64,000 nt of DNA from Mesodorylaimus sp. YZB2_4 (taxonomy: Eukaryota; Nematoda; Enoplea; Dorylaimida; Dorylaimidae). Under the pieces are notes generated by a model that was given only the letters and a program-made list of their open reading frames with translations, was not told the DNA's origin and ran no database searches. How positions within the stretch are numbered: position 1 is the first letter of the stretch; each line of letters opens with the position of its first letter. Location of the stretch: assembly GCA_030248295.1 (NCBI GenBank), contig JASANH010000167.1, positions 1 through 64,000 of the forward strand. The letters run 5' to 3'. A program made the position numbers and the translations under genes. Below, piece by piece: positions 51,886 through 63,461 of the stretch.

Positions 51886-54800
51886 CTTTTTATTCCAGCT
51901 TCCTGACTGTGTGTTAAGATAATGATCAAGGTCGACGATCGTCCGTCCTTCGCTTCGACTCTCGTAGAAACTGGCCCGTCTTGGAATTTATTCGCTTTCA
52001 AAAAGGAACCTGAAACTTATGAGGAAAATATTATGAGAGAGATTTCCATTTTAGGCTGAGATCATGTCGACTGGATTTGAAAATTAAGTTGATATAAGAA
52101 GACAGCAAATATTTGCCAACGCATTCGAGTACGGGTATTAATGCTTGAAGGGACAATCAGCTATGGAGCATAGGAAAATGGCACGATCGGTAAAAACATC
52201 CTAAATTGAACTAAAAACCCTTCGGCTAATTTGCATGCCCCTAATTAGCGGCCCACTAAATCTGCGTCAGAAAACTTATGAAATCTTAGAATAGAAAATC
52301 CTTTTTCCCCTTCGAGCATCATAATTCCATTCGAAAACACCCTAGCTAAGTTGAGAACATACCAAAACTCACGCCATCTCCCGGTGGCACTCCCGCCTCG
52401 GGTCTAGCTAACGCATTAGCAGGCCTCCATGTAAGGCGGGTGTCATTTTGCGGGCCGTGATCTGCTAAGATGTGTTAGTCTAATTCAAGAATCCATGACC
52501 AATGTGTCGACCACCCGCCAGCATCAAAGGGGCCTCCTCCCCTCTATATGTCACGGGCGGCGAGGAAGAAAGCTCATTTAGGAAGGCGGTAAAGACTAAT
52601 AAAACAGAGCCAGAAGCAAAGATGCGCGAGACAGAGCAGCAATATGGATGTTCTCGTTTACACAGTATGTACCCAGGATTGGAATTCAGACTACGCATAG
52701 GCCTCGATTGCAGATCGGATGTCTCGGAGTGAGACTAATAATCAGGGCGATCATGATTGTCCCACTGATGTAATATTGACATTAGGTGGGTGGGCGGGGC
52801 TTAGACCTGGCAAGGCTAATATCCCTGTTACTAACTATATTTGGACAGGGCTAGCTAATGTTACTGTTTGAATAACATTTGCATGGTGGCCAAAAATACG
52901 CCCTCGTTATTAGGCTTGTGCTGAAATTAAAGCAGGGCTAGATGATATTCTTATTTGTGAGCGGGGCAGGCTTTTTTATGAGTCTTGCATAAAAGTTGAG
53001 CGAAATCAGGGTTGTTTCGGGTTTATGGTATATGGCTAGAAACAAACAATACTCGGCTGGGCGTGGAAAAATATGAGCCTAGTCTATTAGAGAAAAAGGT
53101 ACTCTCGCCCTAATTAGCCCTTTATGCGTCATAATGATAAGTAGAAGGTGCGAGTAGGCTGGCCAGGGGTAACATGGGAAAGATGATGAAGATGTTTAGA
53201 GGGAGAGGACAAAATGTTGTATAAAAGGTCAATGGATTGAATAACTCGGAAGGCACAAATGAGAACAAGGATGTTGGAACATCAGCCAAAAACATTCTGC
53301 GTGACAGACCAAATGTACAAAGAAAGAATTAAGGAAGCAAGTGAGTCTTCCATTTTAAACACATGTGTAAGCAAGTTTCTGCAGATAAACTCAACGGAAT
53401 CATGCTTCAGAGTGGCTTAAAAGGTTGGCGAGTTATTAGAACATCTTGTGGCTCCATTGCGTGCTAAAAGCATTAGGGTCTCTACGAAGGGTTATCCTGA
53501 TCACCCTCCATGCGTAATACTCTGGGTTAAGTATTAGAGAGGAGCTGAACTGAGTTAATTTTGAGGGGATTGTTGCTCTCCACCTTTCTATAACTTCGTT
53601 CATTTTGGCTTGCAATTTCTGTCAAAGAATTCAATGATTTTGCTCCCTAAACTAGCGCGGGCACCAAAGTCATAGAATATACTGAGCACAGGCTCACCTT
53701 TTCGCAGTTCCCCATCGAGAACATCAAGACTGGCGTCCATGGGATGGATTACACAACATATATACCACATACTGTCGTGTATGGGTTCGCCACACTACAC
53801 CGGGGAAACTATTCGAGGATATTTAACCAATTGAGTCCAAGGACGAACAAATAAAATATAAGGCAGCCAATTGAGTCTTTACTCGTAAGAATGCTGCTTA
53901 TTTTTGAATGTACGAATAAACATAATATGCAGGTGTAGTTTACTTTGACTCTCTACTTTATGCCAGCCCTGATTTGTCTTTTCTGTGTACTGGGCAGTGT
54001 TTTGATGTCTATTCTACCTGAGCAATTACATCATATACCACACCAAAAACTTTTAAGCCTTTATGACATAAAGGTTTTGACTTTTGGATTTTGATTGATG
54101 TGATAGGTTTATATTATATATTTAAAATATCCATATTACAGTTGACATATTCCTAGCGCATATATAATATTCATTGTATCCATCGCACGGGAATAAAAAA
54201 TACCCTTTAAATCAATAACACATGTCTCAATTTTCGATCAACACCTTATCTTAAGGATCAAAACACAACCTCAAACTTGAGCCCTGACCTGACTGGGACT
54301 GAAACCTGTATATCCAAGATTCATAGCCCAGTGAACACCATTGGTTTGCAGCTGTATAGCTACTGTACAGTAGACAGCACCAGGGTACAAATGCCCGTAA
54401 ACGTTTGTGGTACGAGAAGGTACAGTACAGAATAGGGACTGTCTAACTAAGCCGAATATCAAGGTATATCATAGCTAAGGCGAACTTAAGTCAACAATTT
54501 TCGAAGTCTCGCCCAGCTCTTTCATAAACCCAATTATATCGATTATATTGTGAATCATTCACAATATATAACCGATACAATCGGTAAATGAAAGCTGACA
54601 ACCAATTTACAGTAGCCGAAAAGTTTGACACAATCATAACCGATAAAACCTATGATAACAAATAAACTATAAGCCCTAACATACTTGGTCTTATAGATTT
54701 GGGATATTCGACTACATTGTCAGATATAAATTTGAAATCAGAAGGTTAGAGAAGATGAGCGCATAAAAACGATCAATGATTGAAAACTTTCTTCATATAC

Positions 54801-55099
54801 TCCCCGTATATATGTATAGCAGCCATCAACAGGCACGATGTCACCACAATACAGCATGCTGAAGCGTCTCTAGAAGTGATCCAACACCGAGTGGGATCTC
54901 GCCAAGCTGGAACACCCGGACCTAATAGAATGAGTTTGTCCGAGGCCTGCATTCCATTTCCAAGTGTGCCTCGCCTTCTATACACGGCACAGGCCGCACT
55001 TCCCTGGGCTTGCCATACCGCTCGAATGTGCGAAGTTGCAAAGAGTGGAACATGATAACTTGGTCAAGCAAGCATTTTCTTTGCACCTTTACCCTTTGT
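51886..55099. other. Upstream region of the RPRFamide gene; no further gene seen
   Basis: Should include the promoter and any 5' UTR exon of the minus-strand gene starting at 51885. Beyond that I see AT-rich DNA and a small perfect palindrome near 54548. The short ORFs show no domain, signal peptide or joinable splice sites. Confidence 0.4.
54548..54574. repeat. Short palindrome, 12 bp arms
   Basis: TATATTGTGAAT, a C, then ATTCACAATATA. It lies next to related ACCGAT/ATCGGT words. It may be chance in AT-rich DNA or a transposon end. Confidence 0.5.
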
Positions 55100-55758
55100 T
55101 TAGGCTCGGATGAGTAACTGACTAAAATGTAGACTCAGGAAGGGCATTCGAGTAGGCTCGAGGGTACTTGGCTCACTTCGGTCTCTTCCGGCTGCTTGAT
55201 GAGCAGGATGCGCGATCAACATTTGAATAGGGTCTAACAGAGAGTTAGCAGAAGAGTTGGATCGACCGAGATAAAGAGGGACCTGGAAGCAATGTAACAC
55301 AGGCTGCGGAGCGGGCAGTGCTTCCCTTGGTGGTGGTGTTTTTAGGATGGCCAAGAAAAGCCTGCGACTACTGGAGGTCAGACGCTGCTTTTCTGATCGT
55401 GAGTTTTATGGGGAGTGCGTAAGCTTCCTGCAGCCTAGCCAATCAAAAGTCACTGTCCGCCTCACGATCAGGGAAACACCATCCTGGATGAGAGAGTGGT
55501 GTATTATTGCAGCACCCAGGTTTTGGTGGAAAAACATAAGTGTTTCAACATAAAAATTATAATAACAAAAATATCTGCCAAATTATGATACTCTTAGCTC
55601 ACGGTAAAAGGATATTCGAAATCACTCATCAACTTATCACTTACGATCGCTAGCAAAAACAGAAACAAACCGCGAATCGATCGATCGCCGCCTTCTTGCG
55701 CCTGTGCAATGACGATGGAAGCAGAGAAGGATAGACTGGGTGGCACAGAAAGCCACAT
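55100..55758 (-). CDS. Possible two-exon secreted peptide precursor (tentative)
   Basis: A minus-strand frame from an ATG at 55758 runs to a consensus donor (ATC/GTAAGT, last exon base 55645). An acceptor (TTGCTTCCAG, exon from 55282) joins it in phase 0 to a frame ending at 55100, giving about 98 residues. The join carries a hydrophobic stretch (GLFLFLLAIVPLYLG), followed by RSNSSANSLLDPIQM and a later QAAGR that could be an amidation and cleavage site. The resemblance to pigment-dispersing factors (NSxxINSLL...AG) is weak and may be accidental. The hydrophobic stretch lies some 30 residues from the Met, unlike a normal signal peptide, and an alternative acceptor exists just before residue 20. 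Treat this as a hypothesis. Confidence 0.22.
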
Positions 55759-57039
55759 GGGCAATCCACAAGAGGGCGGGTCATAATTTAGAAGTCGTGT
55801 TCCCCTCATAAAATGTGAAAAGTGTGGCTTATGGGAGCTGTAACTGTAAGTAGGGTGGTTTCGTTCAATACCGGCTTTTGCATCTTTGAACGGAAGCTTA
55901 TGGGTGAAATCTATTCGCCACGCTGGTAAAAATGCCATGGAAGTGCTGGTGGCAACTTTGAGCCAACCGGAATCGTTGTCATTGTATGAAGTGAAACATG
56001 TGATGTCAAACGTGTGACCATGTGAGTTGACTAGTACTGGCTTATGTGGTCTAAAGTGGGCTTGCCTCGCCCTAGGATAGATTAGGGCTGACTAGGGCTG
56101 GGATCAAGTGAAAGGAACCACCCCACGCTGTTCAAGGACACTTCTCGACGACTTTTACTATCCCACACCAAAAAGGCCGTGTAGACCCACAACTCAACTC
56201 GGGGGACAGACTCACGCGGCGGCCGTCGAAGGGGCTTTGGAGCTCACAGAGCAGTTCAGACCAGGATGCCGCATTCGACCTCGATCTCGCTCTCGGACTC
56301 GATTTTAGGAGAGCGGAACGGTTCTCGAGCCAGTGCACCAATAGGCCGGCGAATAGCCTTGAAACTCACCGCTGTATCTGACTTGGTTAAGTCAGTTGGA
56401 TTGGATTGAAACTTACATTACTGTACTGTAATAAGATATGCACCAGCTCCATCTAATTTTGGAAAAATGAATTACATCACGCCGTCAGCCCATCGCGTGA
56501 CAGTCGCAAACGCCAAAAATATTTTCGGTTTGTACCCTCATCTAATGTGTGTGCGCAAGAGTTTTGGTGCGCACGCGTGAAATTGTTGCATCAAGAATCC
56601 ATTGTTGCTGTGAGCCAGTGCAACGCACAGTCACATACAAACCCACTGATGCCGCCCAGCTACAAGATCAGTCAGGATCGAGTTCACCCAAACATGACTA
56701 TGCTTGCAATAAACGAGGATTCACCTTATGCTTTCCTCAGCTCACCACAAGCGAAGGGTGTGTAACTTGTGACCCAGCTAAATTCCGCAAAAAGACAGTG
56801 GCCAGACTCTTTTGAAAAGTCAGTGCCAGTGCCATTGTTGTCCTCCTACAGTTAGTTGGGACAAAGTGGTTTGGCTTAAATAAGAAAGTCCACATAAATT
56901 TTGAGCGTAATAAACCCTGCGCCTTTGATTTTTGATGGGATAATTTGTTAAAAGAAGAAAGCAGAGGAATTAGTATGGGTACAATGAAAAATTCGTAATG
57001 TTTTCGCAATTTGATATGTAATAGCTCATGGTAATACTT

Positions 57040-57100
57040 GTCATACCTCGATCCATAGCCAAGCACCATAGAGAGCACTCGCGGGAGTCGAACCCTCCCC
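57040..57100 (-). repeat. Short dispersed repeat F1 with tRNA-like tail
   Basis: Contains ATAGCCAAGCACCATAGAGA and then GGGAGTCGAACCCTCCC, a B-box-like motif, suggesting that F1 is a fragment of a tRNA-derived element. Confidence 0.6.
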
Positions 57101-57231
57101 TGTAGTGCGCACCCAGCGTGAGAGGCAGACGCCTAACCGCTAGTGAAACCAAGCCTGGCAGAAATAGGAGGGAGGCGGCCGAGCGGAGTCGGCGGGTCGA
57201 ACACTCCGACTGGAGTAGGCAAGTATTGCGA

Positions 57232-57330
57232 CCATACCTACGGCTGAAACATTAACCCGAGGGGTTGACGTCTTTCAGCCAGGGGAGAGTATCGATTACT
57301 CTCTCCCACTCGCCATGGCCCACCAGGCAC
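57232..57330 (+). repeat. Dispersed repeat F2 (good copy)
   Basis: TACGGCTGAAACATTAACCC, GGGGTTGACGTCTTTCAGCC, AGGGGAGAGTATCGATTACT and CCATGGCCCACCAGGCAC. The mirror copy is at 59555-59650. Confidence 0.75.
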
Positions 57331-58289
57331 GAGGGTTACACTAGGCCACGATCCGGGTCAAATAGGTAGATAGGTTTAGAAGTACATAAAAGGAGGATTC
57401 TGTCATCCAATATATTTTTGTATATTTTCATTCGGGGGTTGAGAATTTGGACTGAGGAGTCACCATGTGCTCTTTTTGTAATATCCTTTACATAGGGTAT
57501 GCAAAACACAGAGCATGTCAAAAATGCCTCGCAACATTTGTGCCTAGGAATTATGGGCCCGTAAATATCATTATCTGGGGTAAACGCCACTTCTAGAAAT
57601 GCTTGGAAAGCATGTTGCCCAATCGGATTCTAGAAGAGTGCTGCAAAAACTTTGCTTTCAAAAAGAATTCGGCTCTGATTGAGATGAAAGTGCACACTAG
57701 TGCATGTAGCGATGAAAGTAATACTACTGTGGGACCTACAATATTCGTGTAGTCATATAAAACAAGTGATACATCAAACCAATGTGCCAACTGACCCTGG
57801 TGCATCCTTGTTGGACCAGCTGAAACTTTGCTCATATTGGAAATGCCTGCCTTAAATCTGCCAAATCGCATGGACCCCAATATTTTACAAATATCAGGAT
57901 CAAGGAAATGGACATGCTGGAGTTGGGTCGGCCAGCTCCATCGATGCTTGCGAATAATCTGGCAAAAGTGATCGTACAGGGGAATCGATTTCCATTATGT
58001 CCAGGAAAAAAGTGTCCTCCATCGCATGGGTTTTTCTTCAGTGCGACAAGCCGCAGATATTTGCAAGATATTTGGGCCGCGCCATTCGGCGGATGTCGAT
58101 TGTGATGAGCTGGTGTCGACATACCTACACTATTACAATACCTGAGCACTGTATCTACTGATTTCATAAAAGTCAGTTCATATGAGTGGGGACTACATAT
58201 ATCGATGATTTGTTTGCACATTCGCTCACCGCATTGAAAATATGGATTCCCTGAGAGACAGTCGAACAGTTCCCACTCGCTGGTTTAAG

Positions 58290-58570
58290 TTACTCATATT
58301 CTATAGTACTGGGTCCACCTTTTGAATGGTGCTCTTGATCGATCTCTCTCGACCCGATCAAACTTTCGCGAAATCCAACCGCAGGCACATCGGGTACCGT
58401 GTTCTGAATGCTAGGGTGTAAAATCGTGGAAGTCCAGCGACGGGTGCTCAAATGACGCCGAAAAAACCCTCCCAGCTCATTTCTAACGTCAAAAGAGATA
58501 TTTTTTGTAGAACCGCCAAGAACTATCTTCTGAGCTCTCCGCAACATTTCAGTCGTGGGGGCCAAGAAGA
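58290..58570 (-). repeat. Dispersed repeat F3
   Basis: The reverse complement of the F3 copy at 19795-20070 over most of its length, including the GAACTATCTTCT / AGAAGATAGTTC landmark. Confidence 0.65.
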
Positions 58571-59554
58571 TAGTTTTACAGCATATAAGTCCACAACTTT
58601 CACAAGGGATCCTTGGTAAAAGTGTGGGCCCAGTGCGTTTGGCTGCTTCGATAATTTCAAACCAATAGCTTGGAAAGCTTACAGTGCACGAGGGATGGTA
58701 CTTAAAGTTATGATGTTTGTGAAAGCTTACAAAAGTTAAGAACTCGTCATCGTCAACTTAATGGCACTATCAGTCACTGACACTCATCGACCGCATTTGC
58801 ATTGTACGTACTATGCACATCGGACAAGATACACTGAGATAGTCGATTTCACAATTTTTCGCTCGCTTCCCGCTACCATATACATAGTGCGTTTACGGAG
58901 TGCCGAATATGGATAGTGCAAGTACCGTGTGGCTATGCTCAGACCGAGCCAGAACTCACGCTGAAGCAAGCGGGCGAATTCTTATGCGGTATCAGTCATT
59001 TCATCGTAGAGCGTGCAGAGTCTATGATTATTACGCGAGCTCAAAATTTTTATAACCTTTTAGAAACATCATGACATGAAATACCAGCCTTCATGCACTG
59101 TTAGCCGTCCTAGAATATTGATGTTTTTCAGGCGATTGATATTTACAGTATGAACACCAAATTTAGTACTAAGCTATTGTAGTCTTGTTAGCTCGATGTA
59201 ATTCCAGATTCCTCCTGCCACGAGGCTCCATATGGATTCTCTCTGTCCTAAACCTAAATCTGACATCAGGTTGTGACGCTCTGTTGGCATGTCTTGCAGG
59301 ATACGAAAACAGTTTCTGCACTTATCCAGTATTTGCTGTTGACAAAAGACCACGCACCAACCACTTGAGTATTCTAGCTAATGCAGTCTGTTGTAAGCGT
59401 GCATAGCCGATTGCTCCTCCTCATTCGCTTCCCTGTGCCTTGGTCCTCTCTGGTGATCGTTGCTCCCCGAGTTGTGAGTCTTAGCAGCCCGTGTGTGCGG
59501 GTGGAGAGATAAACCGTGTGTGCAGGAGGTGTCGTGGCTTGTGTAACACCTACC

Positions 59555-59650
59555 GGGCAGGCCATGGCGAGTGGTAGAGAGTAATCGATACTCTCCCCTG
59601 GCTGGGACGTCAACCCCTCGGGTTGGTGTTTCTAGGTCAGGTATAGTCGC
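59555..59650 (-). repeat. Dispersed repeat F2
   Basis: GGCCATGGCGAGTGGTAGAG, AGTAATCGATACTCTCCCCT and GACGTCAACCCCTCGGGTTG. The inverse of the copy at 57232-57330. Confidence 0.75.
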
Positions 59651-60314
59651 GAGACTTGCCTACCCCGTGTCCCGCCGACTTCGGTCGGCTGCACACTCTC
59701 ACCCACGCCTGTCTGCACGGTGGCACTTTGGCCCTCCATTGGCTTGTCCTAGCACTTCCTAGAATACGCCAAGGATTTAACCCGCTTCTAGCCCAAACTT
59801 TTTGTCTCCTTACAGGCTCTAGGCCCTCTCCTGGCTCAGGGAATGTCTTTTTCAGTCCGCTGATGAAGACTAGTGCGTTTAGAACTTGGTCCTAAGATCC
59901 TTAGCACCCTCGACTCCCATATTACCTGCTCGCTTATTCTTGCACGACCGATCCGCAAGTCGGCATAGTGAACTCTGCCAGGTCCATTACCTCCTCACGA
60001 TCAGACCCACAACTCGGGGTACAACGAGCACAGAGAGGGCTGAGGCGCAAGGAAATACAGTGCTGCGCCAGAGGAGGAGGAGCACTCGACTGTGCGTACA
60101 GTGCATGACTGCATGAGCTTCAATACTTAACGGCGATGATGGAAATCAAAATCAGTCACTGTATCCGTCGAGTCCGTCAGGTCTCACGGTGCAAGCACCC
60201 TACTGTACATACCTTTCAATCATGCGAAATGTGGCATGTGATTTCACCCTCTGCACAGCCGGGTGTTTCCGTTGAGCAGCAGACCCCATCGCGAAGGCCG
60301 ATAAACAACATTAG

Positions 60315-61300
60315 CGCCGCTAGAGACCAATTGCTTTTACGCCGTACAAGCAAAAACTTTCCGAAAAGTAGGGCTGTCAGAGGACTGTCGATGACTGTGG
60401 CCAGCAACCAAGTATCCGTCTAAATCTTCCGCCGTTTCGTCTTTATTTTCCAAGTGTGGCTATCAGTTTTAAAAAGGAAAAATCCTGTATGCTGGCAGTA
60501 CTAGCCTTCTCCTTTTCGAACATGAAACTTCTGCCTAGCAATGTACTATCAGAAGGATTCTGGCTTGACATGCTACCCGGCTGACAAAAATTGCATGTAG
60601 GCCAATTCTCTGGTTAGATAGTCTGGACTTGATAAGCAGTCCCACAGGACCCCTGGACTCGACTGTGCAGTAACTGTTTTTGATTTTCCGTTAGCCCGTA
60701 GTCGGTCGAACTCTTGGGTCCACAGACCCAACGCATGTTATAACACAGGGCGAAACGGTTTTATCTGCATATCTCGACAACCAGCCATTATTTTGCAAAA
60801 CCGTTTGGTAGTATCATAGGTTGATAGGTAGGACATGCTAGTACCAAAAATTATCGAAATCGATCAAGCGGTTCTCGAGCGGCGGCCCGAAAACCCCAAA
60901 AAAGTGCCCAAAATCAATAATAACTTCAATTGAAACATGAATCGTACGAAAGGAAGAACTATCTTCTAGCACAGGCATCGTACAGTTGATGCTGCAAACA
61001 GTGAGACCAACTAGGGGTTAAGCAGGATCCAGCAGGATTGAGCAGGAGTGAGCCGAGGCTACTGTAGTGAGAGAGCCAGAAGCAGAGAGCCATCGCTTTT
61101 ACGCCGTACAAGAAACATCTTTGAAAAAAGTTGCACTATCAAAAACTGACTGTTCTTGACCAAATATCCGACTAAATCTTCCACCGTGTTGCCTCTATTT
61201 TTTTAAGAGTGACTATCAGTTTTAGAAAGGAAAAATCCTGTGTGCTGGCAGTAGTAGCCTTCTCCGTACGGTCATAAAACTTGTGCCTAGCAATGTTCCT
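60315..61300 (-). repeat. Direct duplication (60315-60555 and 61085-61300)
   Basis: Two copies about 770 bp apart share TTTTACGCCGTACAAG, ATCTTCC(G/A)CCGT, GGAAAAATCCTGT(A/G)TGCTGG and CCTAGCAATGT. On the minus strand both keep an open stretch that translates to EKA(S/T)TAS(I/T)QDFSFLKLI, so a decayed or terminal exon is possible. No family is recognised. Confidence 0.6.
60800..61000 (-). repeat. Dispersed repeat F3 (diverged)
   Basis: Contains TTATCGAAATCGATCAAGCG and GAACTATCTTCTAGCACAGG followed by CATCGTACAGT. This is the reverse complement of landmarks in the 19795 copy. Confidence 0.55.
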
Positions 61301-61776
61301 ATTGGTTGTTGGAACATGATCCAAGGAAGCAATTGAGTAAAATGCAGTGTTTTGTTGACATTTGGCACTGGCAGGAAACGCCTCGTCCCCATTACAAGAA
61401 TGCTCACTAATTGCGACGAGGATCAACAAAAATCGCGTGACTGCCTCGTATGCGTCGTTGAGGAGAATGTGATGAAAGAAAAATAGTTTTATGGCCATCG
61501 TCTTGCCTAGTTGGAGCGATGGCAATCATCATTCAATTTAGCCCCAATAAATCACTTGAACATTTAATTGAATCCACGCTACTCTCCTTTTTCGCTCACA
61601 TTTTATAGTCGAGTGGATGAAAGGCATCCCAGTTTTGTGTAATATTGGGGCCGGGGTTGGTTGACCAGTTTGCTGCGGGATCTTGTGGATATTTCTTGAA
61701 CGTGGCGAGGTAAGTCTGGTGATTGGGCGGAAATTGATAGAGCGAGTACATCAGATGTAAGGTAGGGCACACATTT

Positions 61777-61843
61777 GGGGGGGGGGGGGGGGTTAGTGTA
61801 GTGCATGAGAGATGTGTGGCAATGTACACATCTGGGGGGGGGG
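61777..61843 (+). repeat. Two poly-G tracts (16 and 10 G) in a short duplication
   Basis: G tracts at 61777-61792 and 61834-61843. Each is preceded by ACACATxT, and both lie in a small local duplication. Confidence 0.85.
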
Positions 61844-62282
61844 CAGAAGTGACCAAAACAGTGGCATTCTTGTACAGACGAGAGGCTGGAAGTGATTCGT
61901 CAAATAAGCGACGTCTCGGGCACCTTTCCAGTTCAGTTCACACAAAAGTGTCGCATCGCATCGAACTATATCGAATTTAAAAAGCGCTCCTACTATAGCG
62001 TCCTTGACAGCGTAGCTAAGCCCGACACCACGTGGCAGGCTTCCAAATCTTACAAACGCGTTTACGCACAGGGGACTCTACAGTTTTGATTAATTGGTTC
62101 TGTTAGATTGGTCGGCAGCAAGAGTCAGTATAATCCGAGAATCGTACTAGTGAATTGTGCGTTGCCTTTCCAAACTGTCGTATCTTTCATTCCTTTTGGT
62201 ATCAACTTTGATGAGACCCCAAAACTGACCCCTATACTGATATGGCATTACTGTACGACTTTTTTAACTTTTTAGAAGCATC

Positions 62283-62643
62283 ATGGCACACGGCATTTCC
62301 GCTGCAGTTTCTATTCTCCCATTTTTGATTCTATTGCTGTCAAAATTTGAGCAAACAGAAGCATCTCCAACGAATTCCATAAAATATAAAAATCTTGTTA
62401 AAAGACTGGTTGATAATCAACTGATTGGAAACAACGAACGTGGATTGCTGGTGAAAGCGTATGGAAATATTCACCAAGCAGCGACTGCATTGAAAACGAT
62501 TTTGGATCACAATGGTAAAATTTAGGAAATTTTTTATTTTCAATCTTAATAAAGCATTTCTTGTAGGTTATTTGACAGAAACGAATGAGAATGTGGACAA
62601 ACGAGCTGCCGCGGACAAATGGGAATATATGCACTTTGGATAG
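62283..62643 (+). CDS. Neuropeptide precursor with single C-terminal KWEYMHFamide
   Basis: Two exons (62283-62514 and 62567-62643), joined across a 52 nt GT-AG intron in phase 1, give 102 residues. The N-terminus has a signal peptide with core VSILPFLILLLS, cut near residue 27. A helical-looking spacer with KR sites follows. The last residues are DKR, AAADKWEYMHFG, stop, so cleavage after KR and amidation by the terminal Gly would release one peptide ending in EYMHF-amide. KWEYMHFG resembles nematode FLP-14 (KHEYLRFG) at five of eight positions. It also faintly recalls sulfakinin/CCK-type DYxxMxF ends. The usual Arg before Phe is His, which is unusual for an RFamide. The gene lies tail-to-tail with the KNEFVRFG precursor at 63461-63077, about 430 bp apart. 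Secretory neuropeptide status is well supported; the family assignment is tentative. Confidence 0.8.
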
Positions 62644-63076
62644 TGCCCCTCCTCTGTCAATATACTTGGTTATGACCTGACGATCATGCTTTTCTTGCTA
62701 TGATCTTATGATCCCCAGAAACGTGGGGTGTGGTAAAGAATAGCAGTGGGTGGTGGTGGCTGCAACTGACACCACAGTGCTGCATGCAGAGCAGAAGCTG
62801 GACGTGGGGAGCTTGCACGTATGTAACTAGTTATGGTTGTTCAAAAACGTCACTGCAATTCTTCCAGTTTTATGGACCTGGCGGGGCGTCTCGCTGTCAG
62901 TGTGGACTGCAAGGTCATCTGGCTCCTGTATCCTGCTGGGATCCCAATAATGGACCTTTATTGGCACAACGCTGGAGTCACAAGACCCGCTGCCACAGGA
63001 AGTAATCTCACTCGACTACTGTATATTTGTTATCATTATGTGCAAGTTCTATTTTTCCACAGAAAGCTGTTTCTTT
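62644..63076. other. Gap between two convergent peptide genes
   Basis: Presumably the 3' UTRs of both genes. An open frame from a non-ATG start at 62730 encodes a Cys/Trp-rich stretch with no signal peptide. I do not regard it as a gene. Confidence 0.4.
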
Positions 63077-63461
63077 TCAGCCAAATCGCACAAACTCGTT
63101 CTTCCTCTTTTCGATGGCTAGAAAAATATAAAGCATAATTTTAGCTTTTGTTTGGCTCACAAACTGATGGAAATTGCTTACCTTCGGAACCGTCGTCGCT
63201 TTTCTTTCCAAAACGAACAAATTCGTTTTTGCGCTTGCCAAAACGGACGAATTCGTTCTTGCGTTTACCAAAGCGCACAAACTCATTTTTACGCTTGCTC
63301 ATATCTACAGCAGTAGAAACAAAAGATTTTTGAGGAACCTGAACAATTATGAAATGTTTTACCGTGAGAATCTTCCGCGGATGCGTCGTCCAAGTCGGAA
63401 CGTCCGAATCGCACAAACTCATTTTTTCGTTTTTGCATGTCCGCACCTGCAGTACATAGTC
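63077..63461 (-). CDS. FMRFamide-like peptide precursor, five KNEFVRFG copies (FLP-8-like), 5' end missing
   Basis: Three exons on the minus strand: about 63461 (or 63446)-63363, 63304-63182, 63117-63077. The two introns join in phase 1 and have GTAAAA..GTAG and GTAAGC..CTAG ends. The first exon has QKR, one KNEFVRFG and a single Arg, then an acidic spacer. The second has SKR and three copies separated by KR, then KK and an acidic spacer. The third has EKR, a last KNEFVRFG and a stop. Processing would give five identical KNEFVRF-amides, which differ only at Val from KNEFIRF-amide of nematode FLP-8. The signal peptide exon is not certain. An ATG frame starting [19 protein letters not shown] at 63548 is in a different frame. 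It could join by a 68 nt intron, or the true first exon may lie beyond the window. Confidence 0.85.

Larger units (their letters stand above)
55940..62282. other. Repeat-rich region, no convincing gene
   Basis: Contains F1 (57040-57100), F2 (57232-57330, 59555-59650), F3 (58290-58570, 60800-61000), a duplicated segment (60315-60555 and 61085-61300) and two long G tracts. ORFs at 57593-57880, 57832-58221 and 61172-61525 (all minus) have no recognisable domains. The last has a hydrophobic stretch but not near its start. Confidence 0.45.

Noticed and set aside
61172-61525. 117-residue minus-strand ORF with a hydrophobic stretch
   Set aside because: The hydrophobic part is too far from the start for a clear signal peptide and no family is recognised. 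Kept only as part of the duplication finding.
61892-62089. 65-residue ORF with KKR and YKR sites upstream of the KWEYMHFG gene
   Set aside because: No signal peptide, no Gly before the basic sites, and alternative frames are similar. Not enough to call a peptide gene.
62730-63005. Cys/Trp-rich 91-residue ORF between the two peptide genes
   Set aside because: Non-ATG start, no signal peptide, and it lies in the presumed 3' UTR between convergent genes.
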